The notes below the pieces were generated by a model, which worked only from the letters and a program-made list of their open reading frames with translations, was not told where the DNA came from and did not search any database. From CAVSIP01 sp963728075 (lineage in GTDB: Bacteria; Actinomycetota; Actinomycetes; JAFAQI01; DASSKL01): a stretch of 64,000 nt of DNA. This document shows positions 44,535 through 54,584 of this stretch, one piece after another. The DNA lies in the NCBI GenBank assembly GCA_963728075.1, contig CAVSIP010000003.1:558001-622000 (forward strand), given 5' to 3'. A program made the position numbers and the translations under genes. Positions within the stretch are counted from its first letter, which is position 1, and each line of letters begins with the position of its first letter.

Positions 44535-45791
44535 GTGAACGCGGTCGACCTCGTCGAGGCGGAGGTGCGCGAGCTCGTCCGCCGCCGCGGGCTCGACCCG
44601 CAGGACGACCCGGGAGCGGTGCGGGTCCTCGTGGCCGAGGTGCTCGAGGACTACGCCCAGCGGGCGCTGGTCAGCGCCCTGCCGGTGGTCGCCGACCCGC
44701 AGCAGGCGGCGCGCGAGGTGGGCGACCGGGTGACCGGATACGGACCGCTGCAGCGCTACCTCGAGGATCCGACCGTCGAGGAGATCTGGATCAACGAGCC
44801 GGGACGGGTCTTCGTGGCCCGCGCCGGGCGCAGCGAGCTGACCACGACCGTGCTGACCGATGCCGAGGTCAAGGACCTCGTGGAGCGGATGCTCCGCCGC
44901 TCGGGCCGCCGCGTCGACGTGAGCGAGCCGTTCGTGGACGCGATGCTGCCCGACGGGTCCCGGTTGCATGTCGTGATCCCGGAGATCACCCGCCGGCACT
45001 GGGCGGTGAACATCCGCAAGTTCCTCGTTCGGGCCACGTCGCTGGACGCGCTCGTGGAGCTCGGTTCGATCCCCGCGCCCGCAGCGGCGTTCCTCGAGGC
45101 CACGGTGGCGGCGGGCCTGAACATCGTGGTCTCCGGCGGGACCCAGGCAGGCAAGACGACCATGTTGAACTGCCTCGCCGCCTCGATCCCCGCACGGGAG
45201 CGCATCGTCACGTGCGAAGAGGTCTTCGAGCTGCAGCTGCCGGTGCCGGACGTGGTGGCGATGCAGACCCGCCAGCCGAACCTTGAGGGCACCGGTGAGG
45301 TGCGGCTGCGGCGTCTGGTCAAGGAGGCGCTGCGGATGCGCCCGGACCGCATCCTGGTCGGCGAGGTGCGCCAGGAGGAGTGCCTCGACCTGCTGATCGC
45401 GCTCAACTCCGGCGTGCCTGGGATGTGCACCCTGCACGCCAACTCCGCCCGGGAGGCCGTGACCAAGCTGTGCACGCTGCCGCTGCTCGCAGGGGAGAAC
45501 GTCACGCACTCCTTCGTGGTCCCGACTGTGGCGGCCAGCGTGGACGTCGTGGTGCACGTCGCACGAGACGCCCGGGGCCGGCGTCGCGTCCGCGAGGTGC
45601 TGGCCGTCACGGGCCGGGTGGAGTCCTCCGGTGACGACCCGGTGATCGAGACGGCGCCGCTGTTCGTCACTCGTGACGGGGTGCTCGCGCGAGCGGACGG
45701 GTGGCCTCCGCACGGGGACCGGTACGTGGCCGCCGGCGTTGACCTGCGCCGGCTGCTCGGTGCCCCCGCCCCTGTCGGGGTGCCGGTATGA
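44535..45791 (+). CDS. tadA: Tad pilus assembly ATPase TadA/CpaF
   Basis: TadA is the hexameric ATPase powering Flp-type pilus assembly. The 418-residue protein has Walker A SGGTQAGKTT near residue 200, Asp and His boxes, Walker B-like RILVGEVRQEECLDLL, and TLHANSAREAVTKL. GTG 44535 is chosen because GGAGG lies eight bases before; GTG 44526 overlaps that site. It opens an operon with tadB and tadC with four-base overlaps. Confidence 0.94.
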   Translation: MNAVDLVEAEVRELVRRRGLDPQDDPGAVRVLVAEVLEDYAQRALVSALPVVADPQQAAREVGDRVTGYGPLQRYLEDPTVEEIWINEPGRVFVARAGRSELTTTVLTDAEVKDLVERMLRRSGRRVDVSEPFVDAMLPDGSRLHVVIPEITRRHWAVNIRKFLVRATSLDALVELGSIPAPAAAFLEATVAAGLNIVVSGGTQAGKTTMLNCLAASIPARERIVTCEEVFELQLPVPDVVAMQTRQPNLEGTGEVRLRRLVKEALRMRPDRILVGEVRQEECLDLLIALNSGVPGMCTLHANSAREAVTKLCTLPLLAGENVTHSFVVPTVAASVDVVVHVARDARGRRRVREVLAVTGRVESSGDDPVIETAPLFVTRDGVLARADGWPPHGDRYVAAGVDLRRLLGAPAPVGVPV

Positions 45792-46651
45792 CGGGTCCGA
45801 TGCTCGGGCTCGCCTTCGGGCTCGGGCTGCTCCTGGTGGTGAGGGGCGCGGGTGCGCCGAAGCCCGTGCGTGTCTCGCGCGTGGCCGGCATCCGTACGCG
45901 TGCTGACGGTCTGCTGAGGCGAGCCGGTTACGTCTCGGTGTCGGCGGGGCAGCTGCTGGCGCTGTGCGCCGGGTCTGCCGCGGTGGCGTTCCTGCTCGCC
46001 GCCGGCACCAGTCGCTCGGCCACCATCGCGGCGGCGTTCGCCATGATGGCCGGCTACGCGCCGGTCGGGCTGGTCCGGCTGCGGGCGCGTCAGCGGGCAG
46101 CGGACCTGCGTGAGGCGTGGCCCGACGTCGTCGACCACCTGGGTTCCGCTGTACGTGCCGGGCTGTCCCTGCCCGAGGCCCTCACCCAGCTCGGGCAGCG
46201 CGGACCCGATGCCCTGCGGGAGCCCTTCCGCCGTTTCGGCGAACACTACAGCGCGACCGGCCGCTTCGACGACTGCCTGACCGTGCTGAAGGAGGAGCTG
46301 GCCGACCCGGCCGGCGACCGGGTCGTGGAGGCGCTGCGCCTGGCTCGCGAGGTGGGCGGCTCCGACCTCGGGCGGCTGCTGCGCACCGTGTCGCAGTTCC
46401 TTCGCGACGACGCCCGCACGAGAGCCGAGCTCGAGACCCGGCAGGGCTGGACGGTCAACGGCGCCCGGGTCGCGCTGGCCGCCCCCTGGGTCACCCTCGC
46501 GCTGCTGTCCCTGCGTCCGGAGGCGGTGCGCGCGTACGACAGCCCGGCCGGTGTCGGCGTCCTGCTCACGGGGGCGGGGGTCTCCCTGCTGGCCTACCGG
46601 GTCATGCTGCGGATCGCGCGGCTGCCCGGTGAGAGGCGGGTGCTGCGGTGA
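45788..46651 (+). CDS. tadB: TadB-like pilus membrane protein (T2SSF domain)
   Basis: The 287-residue protein has helices near residues 2-20, 55-75 and 80-95. A cytoplasmic T2SSF region follows (WPDVVDHLGSAVRAGLSLPEAL, EALRLAREVGGSDLGRLL), and two helices lie near the end. It is the platform protein that couples TadA to pilin polymerisation. ATG 45788 overlaps the tadA TGA and the stop overlaps tadC. Confidence 0.88.
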   Translation: MTGPMLGLAFGLGLLLVVRGAGAPKPVRVSRVAGIRTRADGLLRRAGYVSVSAGQLLALCAGSAAVAFLLAAGTSRSATIAAAFAMMAGYAPVGLVRLRARQRAADLREAWPDVVDHLGSAVRAGLSLPEALTQLGQRGPDALREPFRRFGEHYSATGRFDDCLTVLKEELADPAGDRVVEALRLAREVGGSDLGRLLRTVSQFLRDDARTRAELETRQGWTVNGARVALAAPWVTLALLSLRPEAVRAYDSPAGVGVLLTGAGVSLLAYRVMLRIARLPGERRVLR

Positions 46652-47583
46652 GCGCGGTCGTCGCCGGGGCAGCGGTCGGTGTGGGAGTCGGCGTCGGCCT
46701 CTCGGCGGTTGCGTTGCACGTGCCGCCGGCGCGGCGCATCCGCCTGGACGACCGGCTGGCGCCGTACCTGCAGGACAGCCCGCGGCCCTCCAGCCTGCTG
46801 TCCTCCACTCCGGCCGGGAGCCCTCCTGTGGTCGCCCGGCTGCTGGCGCCGGTTGCGGCTGACCTGGTGGGGCTGCTCGACCGGCTGGTAGGCGGCGCCC
46901 CGTCCGTACGCCGGCGACTCGAGGCTGCGGGGCGTGACCAGACCGTCGAGCGGTTCCGCCTGGAGCAGCTGGAGTGGGGTGCGGTGGGCCTGCTCGCCGG
47001 GCTGGGACTCGTCGCCGCCCTCATGGCGCGGGGTGTGCGCAACCCGCTGCCCCTGGTGGTCATGGCCGTGCTCGTCGGCCTGGCCGGCACCCTTGCCCGT
47101 GACCGGTGGCTCAGCCGCGAGGTGCGCCAGCGAGCGGAGCGGGCCGGTGAGGAGTTCCCGACGGTGGCAGAGCTGCTGGCGCTCGCGCTCACGGCGGGAG
47201 AGGCGCCCCTCGCGGCCCTCGACCGGGTGTCCCGGGCCAGCTCCGGCGAGCTGGCCGCTGAGCTGCGCCGCACCGTCGCCGAGGTGCGTGCCGGCGCCCG
47301 GCTGAGCACCGCGCTCGAGACGTTCGCTCGGCGGCTGCCCGTGCCCTCGCTGGCCCGGTTCGTCGACGCGCTCGTCGTCGCAATCGAGCGCGGCACGCCG
47401 CTCGCCGACGTGGTGCGCGCTCAAGCGGCCGATGCGCGGGAAGCCGGCCGCCGCGCCCTGCTCGACGCGGGGGGCAAGCGCGAGATCGCCATGTTGCTGC
47501 CGGTGGTGTTCCTCATCCTGCCCGTGACGATCGTGTTCCTGGTCTTCCCGGGCTTCTACGGCCTCGGATTCACGGTGCCGTGA
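46648..47583 (+). CDS. tadC: TadC-like pilus membrane protein (T2SSF domain)
   Basis: This second platform protein, 311 residues, has AERAGEEFPTVAELLALALTAGEAPLAAL and LARFVDALVVAIERGTPLADVV, the two repeats of the T2SSF fold. It ends in a hydrophobic hairpin (AMLLPVVFLILPVTIVFLVFPGFYGL). It overlaps tadB by four bases and is followed by the Flp-like pilin. Confidence 0.88.
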   Translation: MSAVVAGAAVGVGVGVGLSAVALHVPPARRIRLDDRLAPYLQDSPRPSSLLSSTPAGSPPVVARLLAPVAADLVGLLDRLVGGAPSVRRRLEAAGRDQTVERFRLEQLEWGAVGLLAGLGLVAALMARGVRNPLPLVVMAVLVGLAGTLARDRWLSREVRQRAERAGEEFPTVAELLALALTAGEAPLAALDRVSRASSGELAAELRRTVAEVRAGARLSTALETFARRLPVPSLARFVDALVVAIERGTPLADVVRAQAADAREAGRRALLDAGGKREIAMLLPVVFLILPVTIVFLVFPGFYGLGFTVP

Positions 47584-47605
47584 CGCATTCGAAAGGGGAG
47601 ACGAC

Positions 47606-47800
47606 ATGACACTCGACCTGCTCGTCCATGTGCTGGCCGTGCTGCGGCGCAGCGTCGCCGACGACCGTGGCGACGTGCCCGGCTGGGTCATGATCACGGT
47701 GATGACCGCTGCGGTGGCGATGCTGCTGTGGGGGCTGGCCAGCGAGACGTTCGCGGACCTGTTCCGCAACGCCTTCCAGGCCGTGGGGCCGAGCCAGTAG
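47606..47800 (+). CDS. Flp-like pilin subunit
   Basis: The 64-residue protein has a charged leader (LRRSVADDRGDVPG) and a single hydrophobic helix (WVMITVMTAAVAMLLWGLA), then a short amphipathic end. Size, shape and place between tadC and tadE fit the major Tad pilin, although the usual G/E-Y processing site is not clear. ATG 47606 follows AAAGGGGAGA, a strong ribosome-binding site as expected for an abundant subunit. Confidence 0.78.
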   Translation: MTLDLLVHVLAVLRRSVADDRGDVPGWVMITVMTAAVAMLLWGLASETFADLFRNAFQAVGPSQ

Positions 47801-47806
47801 CCGCGG

Positions 47807-48193
47807 ATGTGGCGTGACGACGAGGGCTCTGCGCTCGCCGAGTTCACCTTGGTCGGGGTGCTGGTGACGATGCTGTTCCTCGCCGTGCTGCAGCTGGGCA
47901 TGGACCTGTACGCGCGCAACGTCCTCGCCTCCTGCGCGGCCGACGGCGCCCGGCACGGGGCGAACGCGGACATCGCCTCACCGGCGGCCGGGGCGCAACG
48001 CGCCCGTGAGCTGGCGCAGCGGACGCTCGGCCGGCTCGCCGGGGCGGTGGAGTCGGATTCGTCGGTGTCCGCCGCCGGCGGGCAGCCGCTCGTGGTGGTG
48101 CGCATGAGTGCCCGGCTACCGACCGCGTTCGGTCTGCTGCCGGCGCTGCCCGTACGCGTGGAGGGCCGTGCCCTGCTCGAGGGCTCGCCGTGA
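47807..48193 (+). CDS. TadE-like pseudopilin
   Basis: The 128-residue protein begins WRDDEGSALAEFTLVGVLVTMLFLAVLQLG, the TadE pattern: a D/E-G-S-A-x-x-E-F leader just before a helix, as in prepilins. The rest is a small extracytoplasmic domain. It overlaps the next TadE-like gene by four bases. It probably forms part of the pilus base. Confidence 0.85.
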   Translation: MWRDDEGSALAEFTLVGVLVTMLFLAVLQLGMDLYARNVLASCAADGARHGANADIASPAAGAQRARELAQRTLGRLAGAVESDSSVSAAGGQPLVVVRMSARLPTAFGLLPALPVRVEGRALLEGSP

Positions 48194-48621
48194 GCCGGCT
48201 GCGCCGGGACGACGGCGCCGCCTTGGTGGAGGCGGCGTTGCTCGCGGTCGTCCTGCTGGTGCCGGTCGTGTACCTCGTCACCACTGCGGCCGCCGTGCAG
48301 AACGCGGCGTTCGCCGTGACGGGTGCCGTACGAGACGCGGGTCGCGCGTACGGCCGGGCCGGGTCGGACGCTCTCGGACGCGCCGCAGCCGCCGACGCGG
48401 TGACCGTCGCCCTCGGTGCGTCCGGGGTGGCGTGGTCGCCGGGCGACCTCGTCCTGCGCTGCGACCCCGCGCCGTGCACCCACGCGGCCGGCAGCCGGGT
48501 GCGGGTCTTCCTTCGCGTCACGGTTCAGCTGCCCGGTCTGCCCGTTGGCTCGATCCCGGTCAGCGCGCGGCACGTCGCCCGGCTGGACTGCTTCACCACG
48601 GCGGGGACCGGCCGGTGCTGA
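48190..48621 (+). CDS. TadE/TadF-like pseudopilin
   Basis: The 143-residue protein begins LRRDDGAALVEAALLAVVLLVPVVYLV, again a pilin-like leader and helix. The extracytoplasmic part has three or four cysteines (LRCDPAPCTH, LDCFTT) that may form disulfides. It overlaps both neighbours, which supports a shared assembly function in the Tad machine. Confidence 0.83.
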   Translation: MSRLRRDDGAALVEAALLAVVLLVPVVYLVTTAAAVQNAAFAVTGAVRDAGRAYGRAGSDALGRAAAADAVTVALGASGVAWSPGDLVLRCDPAPCTHAAGSRVRVFLRVTVQLPGLPVGSIPVSARHVARLDCFTTAGTGRC

Positions 48622-49052
48622 CCCGCCGCGACGACGGGTCGGTGCTGCCGCTGCTGCTCGTCTACGCGCTCGTCGCGGCGGCGATGGTGGTCGTCGCGAT
48701 CGACACCACGACTGCGTTCCTCGCCCGCCGGTCACTCGCCGCCCTCGCCGACGGCGCGGCGCTCGCGGCCGCGCAGTCCGTCGACGACCCGCGGTTCTAC
48801 GCGGGCGGCAACGCGGACCTGCCGCTGTCCGTGGCCGCAGTACGCGGGGCGGTGGGCGACTACCTGGCGGCGGCGGAGGCCGACCCGTCCGTGCAGTGGG
48901 ACGTGGTCACCGACGGCACGACGGTGACGGTGTCGCTGCGCCGCCAGGTGGCGCTGCCGTTCGTCCGGCTGCTGGGTGTGGTGGGTGCGGAGTACGCCGA
49001 CGGGCGCGTCCCCGTGGCCGCGGCGGCCCATGCGCGGGCGCCGTACCGCTGA
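48615..49052 (+). CDS. TadG-like (Tad-locus) minor pilin/anchor protein
   Basis: The 145-residue protein begins LTRRDDGSVLPLLLVYALVAAAMVVVAID, the DxGS-hydrophobic start of TadG/putative Flp pilus-assembly proteins, then LAALADGAALAAAQ, which is the conserved helix after it. It lacks the large VWA part of classic TadG and so is a short version. It overlaps the previous gene by seven bases and ends the operon; prfB follows with its own leaderless promoter. Confidence 0.82.
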   Translation: MLTRRDDGSVLPLLLVYALVAAAMVVVAIDTTTAFLARRSLAALADGAALAAAQSVDDPRFYAGGNADLPLSVAAVRGAVGDYLAAAEADPSVQWDVVTDGTTVTVSLRRQVALPFVRLLGVVGAEYADGRVPVAAAAHARAPYR

Positions 49053-49060
49053 CCGGCCGC

Positions 49061-49066
49061 TAACCT
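49061..49066 (+). promoter_or_regulatory. -10 box TAACCT of leaderless prfB
   Basis: TAACCT is separated from GTG 49074 by 7 nt, with no ribosome-binding site in between. Confidence 0.55.
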
Positions 49067-49073
49067 CGAAGCC

Positions 49074-50170
<1,097 letters not shown>

Positions 50171-50184
50171 CCCGCGTCCGCGGC

Positions 50185-50367
50185 CTACTGCAGGTGGTAG
50201 CCGACGGCGGCGAGGATCGCCAGCAGCGCGACGAGCGCCGCGATCACCGTGGGCGTCACCACGATCGGCGCCGTGTGCACGTGGTCGCGCGAGGCGCGGC
50301 AGACGGGGCAGCGCCCCTCGGCGACCGGGCCCGCGCAGTTGGCGCAGACCAGGTGCTCGCACGTCAT
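50185..50367 (-). CDS. Small zinc-ribbon membrane protein
   Basis: The 60-residue protein has CEHLVCANCAGPVAEGRCPVC, with a set of CxxC knuckles like a zinc ribbon, and one C-terminal helix (TVIAALVALLAILAAVGYHL). ATG 50367 has GGAGGGA upstream. It converges on prfB with 14 bases between. No function is known. It would be missed by a long minimum-length cut-off. Confidence 0.75.
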   Translation of the reverse strand: MTCEHLVCANCAGPVAEGRCPVCRASRDHVHTAPIVVTPTVIAALVALLAILAAVGYHLQ

Positions 50368-50553
50368 GGCCGTGTCCCTCCGCTCGCCTCGTCCTGCTAG
50401 ACGTCTCCGGATCGTTCCCGGTTCCCACCTTCGCAGAACATGTCTCGGAGCGACCAGTCTCTCACCTGAGAGGATCCCGGGAAACCGGGGCTGCAAACCG
50501 GGACCATCCGCCCAGGACGGGCCGGAAACGTCGATGGGCAGCCGACCCGCAGG

Positions 50554-50559
50554 TAGACT
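50554..50559 (+). promoter_or_regulatory. -10 box TAGACT of ftsE
   Basis: TAGACT ends 10 nt before ATG 50570, allowing a leader of at most a few bases. No ribosome-binding site is visible. Confidence 0.45.
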
Positions 50560-50569
50560 CGGGCCCACC

Positions 50570-51261
50570 ATGATCCGGTTCGACGCGGTGACGAAGGTCT
50601 ACCCGACCAGCAGCCGACCGGCCCTCGACAACGTCTCCCTCGAGATCGACAAGGGTGAGTTCGTCTTCCTCGTGGGCCAGTCCGGGTCCGGCAAGTCGAC
50701 CTTCCTGCGCCTCATCCTCAAGGAGGAGCGGCCCACGTCCGGGGCCGTCACCGTGCTCGGCAAGGACCTCGGCCGCCTGTCCAACTGGAAGGTGCCGGCC
50801 CTGCGCCGCCAGATCGGCACGGTGTTCCAGGACTTCCGGCTGCTGCCGAACAAGACCGTGCACCAGAACGTCGCGTTCGCCCTCGAGGTGATCGGCAAGC
50901 CGCGGCACACGGTCGCCAAGGTCGTCCCCGAGGTGCTGGACCTCGTCGGTCTCGGCGGGCAAGGCCCACCGGATGCCGGACGAGCTCTCCGGCGGCGAGC
51001 AGCAGCGGGTCGCGATCGCGCGCGCGTTCGTCAACCGGCCGATGCTCCTGCTGGCCGACGAGCCGACGGGTAACCTCGACCCGTCGACGAGCGTCGGCAT
51101 CATGCGGCTGCTCGACCGCATCAACCGCACCGGCACCACCGTCGTCATGGCCACGCACGACGCCGCGATCGTCGACTCGATGCGGCGCCGGGTGATCGAG
51201 CTCGACGAGCGGTCATCTCGTCCGCGACCAGACGCGCGGCGTCTACGGCTACAGCCACTAG
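50570..51261 (+). CDS. ftsE: Cell-division ATP-binding protein FtsE, frame interrupted twice
   Basis: FtsE is the ABC ATPase that, with FtsX, activates peptidoglycan hydrolases at division or elongation sites. The P-loop is VGQSGSGKSTF near residue 36, Q-loop VFQDFRLL, signature LSGGEQQRVAIARA, and Walker B LLLADEPTGNLD. An extra G near 50960 interrupts GLGGKAHRMPDELSG. An extra C near 51210 interrupts ELDEGHLVRDQ, and the tail then reads TRGVYGYSH to TAG at 51261. The length of 229 residues is typical. Confidence 0.93.
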
Positions 51262-51327
51262 GCGCCGATACTCCTCACGGGGACCCTTCACGACGCAGGC
51301 CGCGGCCTCACGACCGGCAAGGACACC

Positions 51328-52206
51328 ATGCGGGCGCAGTTCGTCTTCTCGGAGATCGGCATCGGTCTCCGGCGCAATCTCACGATGTCCATCGCTGCCG
51401 TCATCACGGTCGCGATCTCGCTGGCGCTGCTCGGGACGGCCTGGCTCATCCGGGCTCAGGTCAACGAGATGAAGAGCTACTGGTTCGACAAGATCGAGGT
51501 GTCGGTCTTCCTCACCGACGGCGTGACCGGCGCCGCAGCGGCAGGAGATCCAGAGCACGCTCGAGGGGCTGCCTCAGGTCGAGCACGTCTACTACGAGTC
51601 CAAGCAGGAGGCGTACCAGCACTTCAAGCAGGACTTCAAGGACTCGCCGGACCTGGTGAAGAACACCTCGCCGGACGCGCTGCCGGAGTCCTACCGGGTG
51701 AAGCTGAAGGACCCCCGCAAGTTCGACGATCGTCGCAAGCGCCATGGAGGGCCAGCCGGGCGTCCTGCAGGTCACCGACGACTCAGCGGGTGCTCAAGAA
51801 GTTCTTCCGGCTCCTGCACGGCCTGCAGACCGCCGCGTGGGTCGCGGCCCTCATCCTGCTCGTCGCCACGGTCCTGCTCATCTACAACACGATCCGGGTC
51901 GCCGCGTTCAGCCGGCGGCGCGAGACGGGGATCATGCGGCTCGTCGGAGCGTCCAACTTCTACATCCAGCTGCCGTTCATCCTCGAAGGCGCCGTCGCCG
52001 GCCTCGTCGGCGGCGTGATGGCAGCGGTCGGGCTGGTCGCGCTCAAGGTGTTCCTCATCGACCAGTCGCTGCGCCCGGCGTTCCGGTTCACGTCGTTCAT
52101 CGGCTGGGACGCGGTGTGGCGTACGGCGCCGGTGCTCGTGCTGGTCGGCGTCCTGCTCGCAGCGGGTGCCTCCTTCGTCACCCTCCGCCGTCACCTGCGG
52201 GTCTGA
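51328..52206 (+). CDS. ftsX: Cell-division membrane protein FtsX, frame interrupted three times
   Basis: FtsX has one N-terminal helix (NLTMSIAAVITVAISLALLG), an extracellular loop, and three C-terminal helices (AALILLVATVLLIYNTI, and VGGVMAAVGLVALKVFLI with the last near LVLVGVLLAAGASF). RRRETGIMRLVGASNFYIQLPF is its conserved cytoplasmic segment. The loop lies in other frames: EIQSTLEGLPQVEHVYYESK, YRVKLKDPRKFD and AMEGQPGVLQVTDD. The breaks are near 51537, 51735 and 51785. ATG 51328 follows AAGGA. After repair it is about 293 residues, as in relatives. Confidence 0.92.
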   Translation: MRAQFVFSEIGIGLRRNLTMSIAAVITVAISLALLGTAWLIRAQVNEMKSYWFDKIEVSVFLTDGVTGAAAAGDPEHARGAASGRARLLRVQAGGVPALQAGLQGLAGPGEEHLAGRAAGVLPGEAEGPPQVRRSSQAPWRASRASCRSPTTQRVLKKFFRLLHGLQTAAWVAALILLVATVLLIYNTIRVAAFSRRRETGIMRLVGASNFYIQLPFILEGAVAGLVGGVMAAVGLVALKVFLIDQSLRPAFRFTSFIGWDAVWRTAPVLVLVGVLLAAGASFVTLRRHLRV

Positions 52207-52216
52207 CCGGGCGTCC

Positions 52217-52222
52217 TATCCT
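52217..52222 (+). promoter_or_regulatory. -10 box TATCCT of leaderless S41 peptidase gene
   Basis: TATCCT is followed by 6 nt and GTG 52229. Confidence 0.5.
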
Positions 52223-52228
52223 CGTGAG

Positions 52229-53389
52229 GTGATCTCGCTGCGCCGCCCGCTGCCCGCCGTGCTGGCGGTCGCGGTGGTCGCCGCGGCCTTCGGCGGCGGG
52301 TACGCCGCCGGGGTCACCACCGGGCGCAGCGAGCCGCGGCCGGGCGGGGTGCTCGACCAGGCGGAGCGGGCCATCCTCGACGGGGCGGCGAAGCCGGTGA
52401 GCCGGTCGGTGCTCGAGCGGGCTGCGGTGGAGGGGATGCTCTCCGCGCTCGACGACCGGTGGTCGTCGTACTACACGCCGGACGACTTCCGACGGTTCCA
52501 GGACGTGCTCGACGGCAGCTACAGCGGCGTGGGCCTGTGGGTGCGCCGCGACCCCTCGGGCAGCCTGGTGGTCTCCAGCGTCCAGCCGGGGTCGCCGGCG
52601 TCCGCTGCCGGGGTCGCAGCGGGCGACGTGCTGCTCGCCGTGTCCGGGCGGACGGTCAGCGGGCGCTCAGTGGCCGACGTCGTGTCGTCGCTGCGGGGGA
52701 GCAGCGGGACGACCGTGCGGGTCACCTGGCGCAGGCACGGGCGAGAGGTCACCAGCAACCTGCAGCGCCTGTCGATCAACGTGGACGACGTGTCCGCCCA
52801 GATGCTGTCCCCGCACGTGGTGCGGCTGCGGATCGCCGCGTTCACGCGCGGGGTGGGCCGCTGGGTCCGCCAGCAGCTGCAGGACGACCGCGGTCAGGTC
52901 ACCGGCGTCGTCCTGGACCTGCGTGGCAACCCGGGCGGGTTGCTCGACGAGGCGGTGGAGACGGCCTCGGCGTTCCTCGACGGCGGGCAGGTGGTCTCCT
53001 TCGTCCGGCGCGGCCACGCCCCGCAGGTGCTCAACGCCCTGGCCCACGGTGACACCGGCACGCCGCTGGTGGTCCTCGTCGACGGCGGTACGGCCAGCGC
53101 CGCCGAGATCGTCGCCGCCGCCCTGCAGGACCGCGGGCGGGCGGTCGTCGTCGGCAGCCGGACGTTCGGCAAGGGGTCGGTGCAGGAGCCGAGCCGGCTG
53201 GCCGACGGGTCGGCGCTCGAGCTCACCGTGGGTCGATACCTCACCCCCTCCGGCCACTCCATCGACGGCGTCGGCGTCGAGCCGGACGACTCCGTCGACC
53301 CCGCGGTCAGCGACCAGCAGGTGGAGCGGCGGGCGATCGAGGTGCTCTCCGGCCTGCTCGCGGACAGCGGAAGCGCCGGGCGGGGCTGA
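52229..53389 (+). CDS. S41-family (carboxy-terminal processing) peptidase
   Basis: The 386-residue protein has an N-terminal signal anchor (LPAVLAVAVVAAAFGGGYAAG) and an N-terminal helical region with LDDRWSSYYTPDDF. The PDZ domain (VSSVQPGSPASAAGVAAGDVLL) and the protease core follow: LDLRGNPGGLL, nucleophile Ser in VDGGTASAAEI (about 289), and the Lys base in TFGKGSVQE (about 315). It acts outside the membrane, as CtpA-like enzymes do. It lies after ftsX, the same order as in Streptomyces. Confidence 0.93.
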   Translation: MISLRRPLPAVLAVAVVAAAFGGGYAAGVTTGRSEPRPGGVLDQAERAILDGAAKPVSRSVLERAAVEGMLSALDDRWSSYYTPDDFRRFQDVLDGSYSGVGLWVRRDPSGSLVVSSVQPGSPASAAGVAAGDVLLAVSGRTVSGRSVADVVSSLRGSSGTTVRVTWRRHGREVTSNLQRLSINVDDVSAQMLSPHVVRLRIAAFTRGVGRWVRQQLQDDRGQVTGVVLDLRGNPGGLLDEAVETASAFLDGGQVVSFVRRGHAPQVLNALAHGDTGTPLVVLVDGGTASAAEIVAAALQDRGRAVVVGSRTFGKGSVQEPSRLADGSALELTVGRYLTPSGHSIDGVGVEPDDSVDPAVSDQQVERRAIEVLSGLLADSGSAGRG

Positions 53390-53392
53390 CCC

Positions 53393-53872
53393 ATGGTCCG
53401 GGAGAAGGGGCGCAAGCTCGTTGCGCAGAACCGTCGCGCGCGGCACGACTTCGCCATCGAGGACACCTACGAGGCCGGGATCGTCCTCACCGGCACCGAG
53501 GTGAAGTCCTTGCGGGCCGGCCGCGCCTCGCTGGTCGACGCGTACGGGCGGATCAAGGACGGCGAGGTGTGGCTCGAGGGGGCGCACATCCCCGAGTACA
53601 CGCAGGGCACCTGGACCAACCACGAGCCGCGGCGCCCGCGCAAGCTGCTGCTGCACCGGCAGGAGATCGAGCGGCTGGTCGGCAAGACGAAGGAGAGCGG
53701 GCTGACCCTCGTTCCGCTGGCGCTGTACTTCAAGGACGGCCGGGCGAAGGTCGAGATCGCGCTGGCGCGCGGCAAGAAGAGCTACGACAAGCGGCAGGCC
53801 CTCGCCGAGCGGCAGGCAGGACGGGAGATGGCCCGCGCGATCGGCCGGCGGGCCAAGGGGCGTGAGGACTGA
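53393..53872 (+). CDS. smpB: SsrA-binding protein SmpB
   Basis: SmpB binds the tRNA-like part of tmRNA and brings it to stalled ribosomes. The 159-residue protein shows LVAQNRRARHDFAIEDTYEA, GIVLTGTEVKSLRAGRASL and HIPEYTQGTWTNHEPRRPRK, and the basic C-terminal tail (KKSYDKRQALAERQ). Its RNA partner ssrA is encoded 3.5 kb downstream. ATG 53393 is three bases after the peptidase stop. Confidence 0.97.
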   Translation: MVREKGRKLVAQNRRARHDFAIEDTYEAGIVLTGTEVKSLRAGRASLVDAYGRIKDGEVWLEGAHIPEYTQGTWTNHEPRRPRKLLLHRQEIERLVGKTKESGLTLVPLALYFKDGRAKVEIALARGKKSYDKRQALAERQAGREMARAIGRRAKGRED

Positions 53873-53873
53873 G

Positions 53874-54584
53874 GTGCGGCCCGTCGTACCCGGAACGGCG
53901 CTGGCCGTGCTGCTGGTGGGGGCGACCGGCTGCGGGGGCGAGCGCTCCACCTCGGCGGACGACGCCCTCGCCGCCGTGCGGGGGGCCACCGACCGGGCGA
54001 GGCAGGCCGCGACGGTGACGTACACGGTGGTCGGCACGACTGGGCAGGCCGGCAACGCCGTGGCGCTGTCGGCCGACGGCGCGCTGGACCTCGCGGACGA
54101 CGGGGGCCGGATGCGGCTCTCGCTCGCGCCGGACGGGGACCCGACCATCGGCGACCCTTACCGCCAGCCGCTGGAGCTGCGCTGGAGCGCCGACCGGCTG
54201 TGGAGCCGGGTCCCTGAGGTCGTGCCGGAGTGGCAGGTCGCCGGCCGGGACGGCGACGGAGCGCCGGCCGCGCGGATGATCGACGAGCCTGCCGGCCTGC
54301 TCGAGGCGCTGGCCGACGCGGAAGCGGTCCAGCGCGCCGGCGCGGCGTACGCGGTCACCGTGCCCACGGACACGCTGGCACGACACGGTGTCCCCGGCGT
54401 GGTGACGCGACCCACGTCCGGGCGGCTCGTCCTGCAGGTGCGGCTCGACGCGTCAGGGCGACCGACCGAGATCACGTACGCGCTGGACGTGCCGTCGCTC
54501 GTCGGTCCGACCGGCACACATCCGGTGCAGGTGACATACCGCTACCGCGACTGGGGGCGGCCGGTGGACGTGGGCGCGCCGTGA
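53874..54584 (+). CDS. Lipoprotein (LppX/LprG-like fold possible)
   Basis: The protein is about 236 residues. The lipobox is LVGATGCGG (Cys near residue 19 from GTG 53874), and the mature part is beta-rich (VTYTVVGTTGQAGNAVALSADGALDL, LVLQVRLDASGRPTEITYAL). This suggests a half-barrel lipid-binding fold, but I see no diagnostic motif. GTG 53862 is an alternative start; 53874 has GAGGA at the better distance. It ends overlapping a penicillin-binding protein gene. Confidence 0.72.
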   Translation: MRPVVPGTALAVLLVGATGCGGERSTSADDALAAVRGATDRARQAATVTYTVVGTTGQAGNAVALSADGALDLADDGGRMRLSLAPDGDPTIGDPYRQPLELRWSADRLWSRVPEVVPEWQVAGRDGDGAPAARMIDEPAGLLEALADAEAVQRAGAAYAVTVPTDTLARHGVPGVVTRPTSGRLVLQVRLDASGRPTEITYALDVPSLVGPTGTHPVQVTYRYRDWGRPVDVGAP

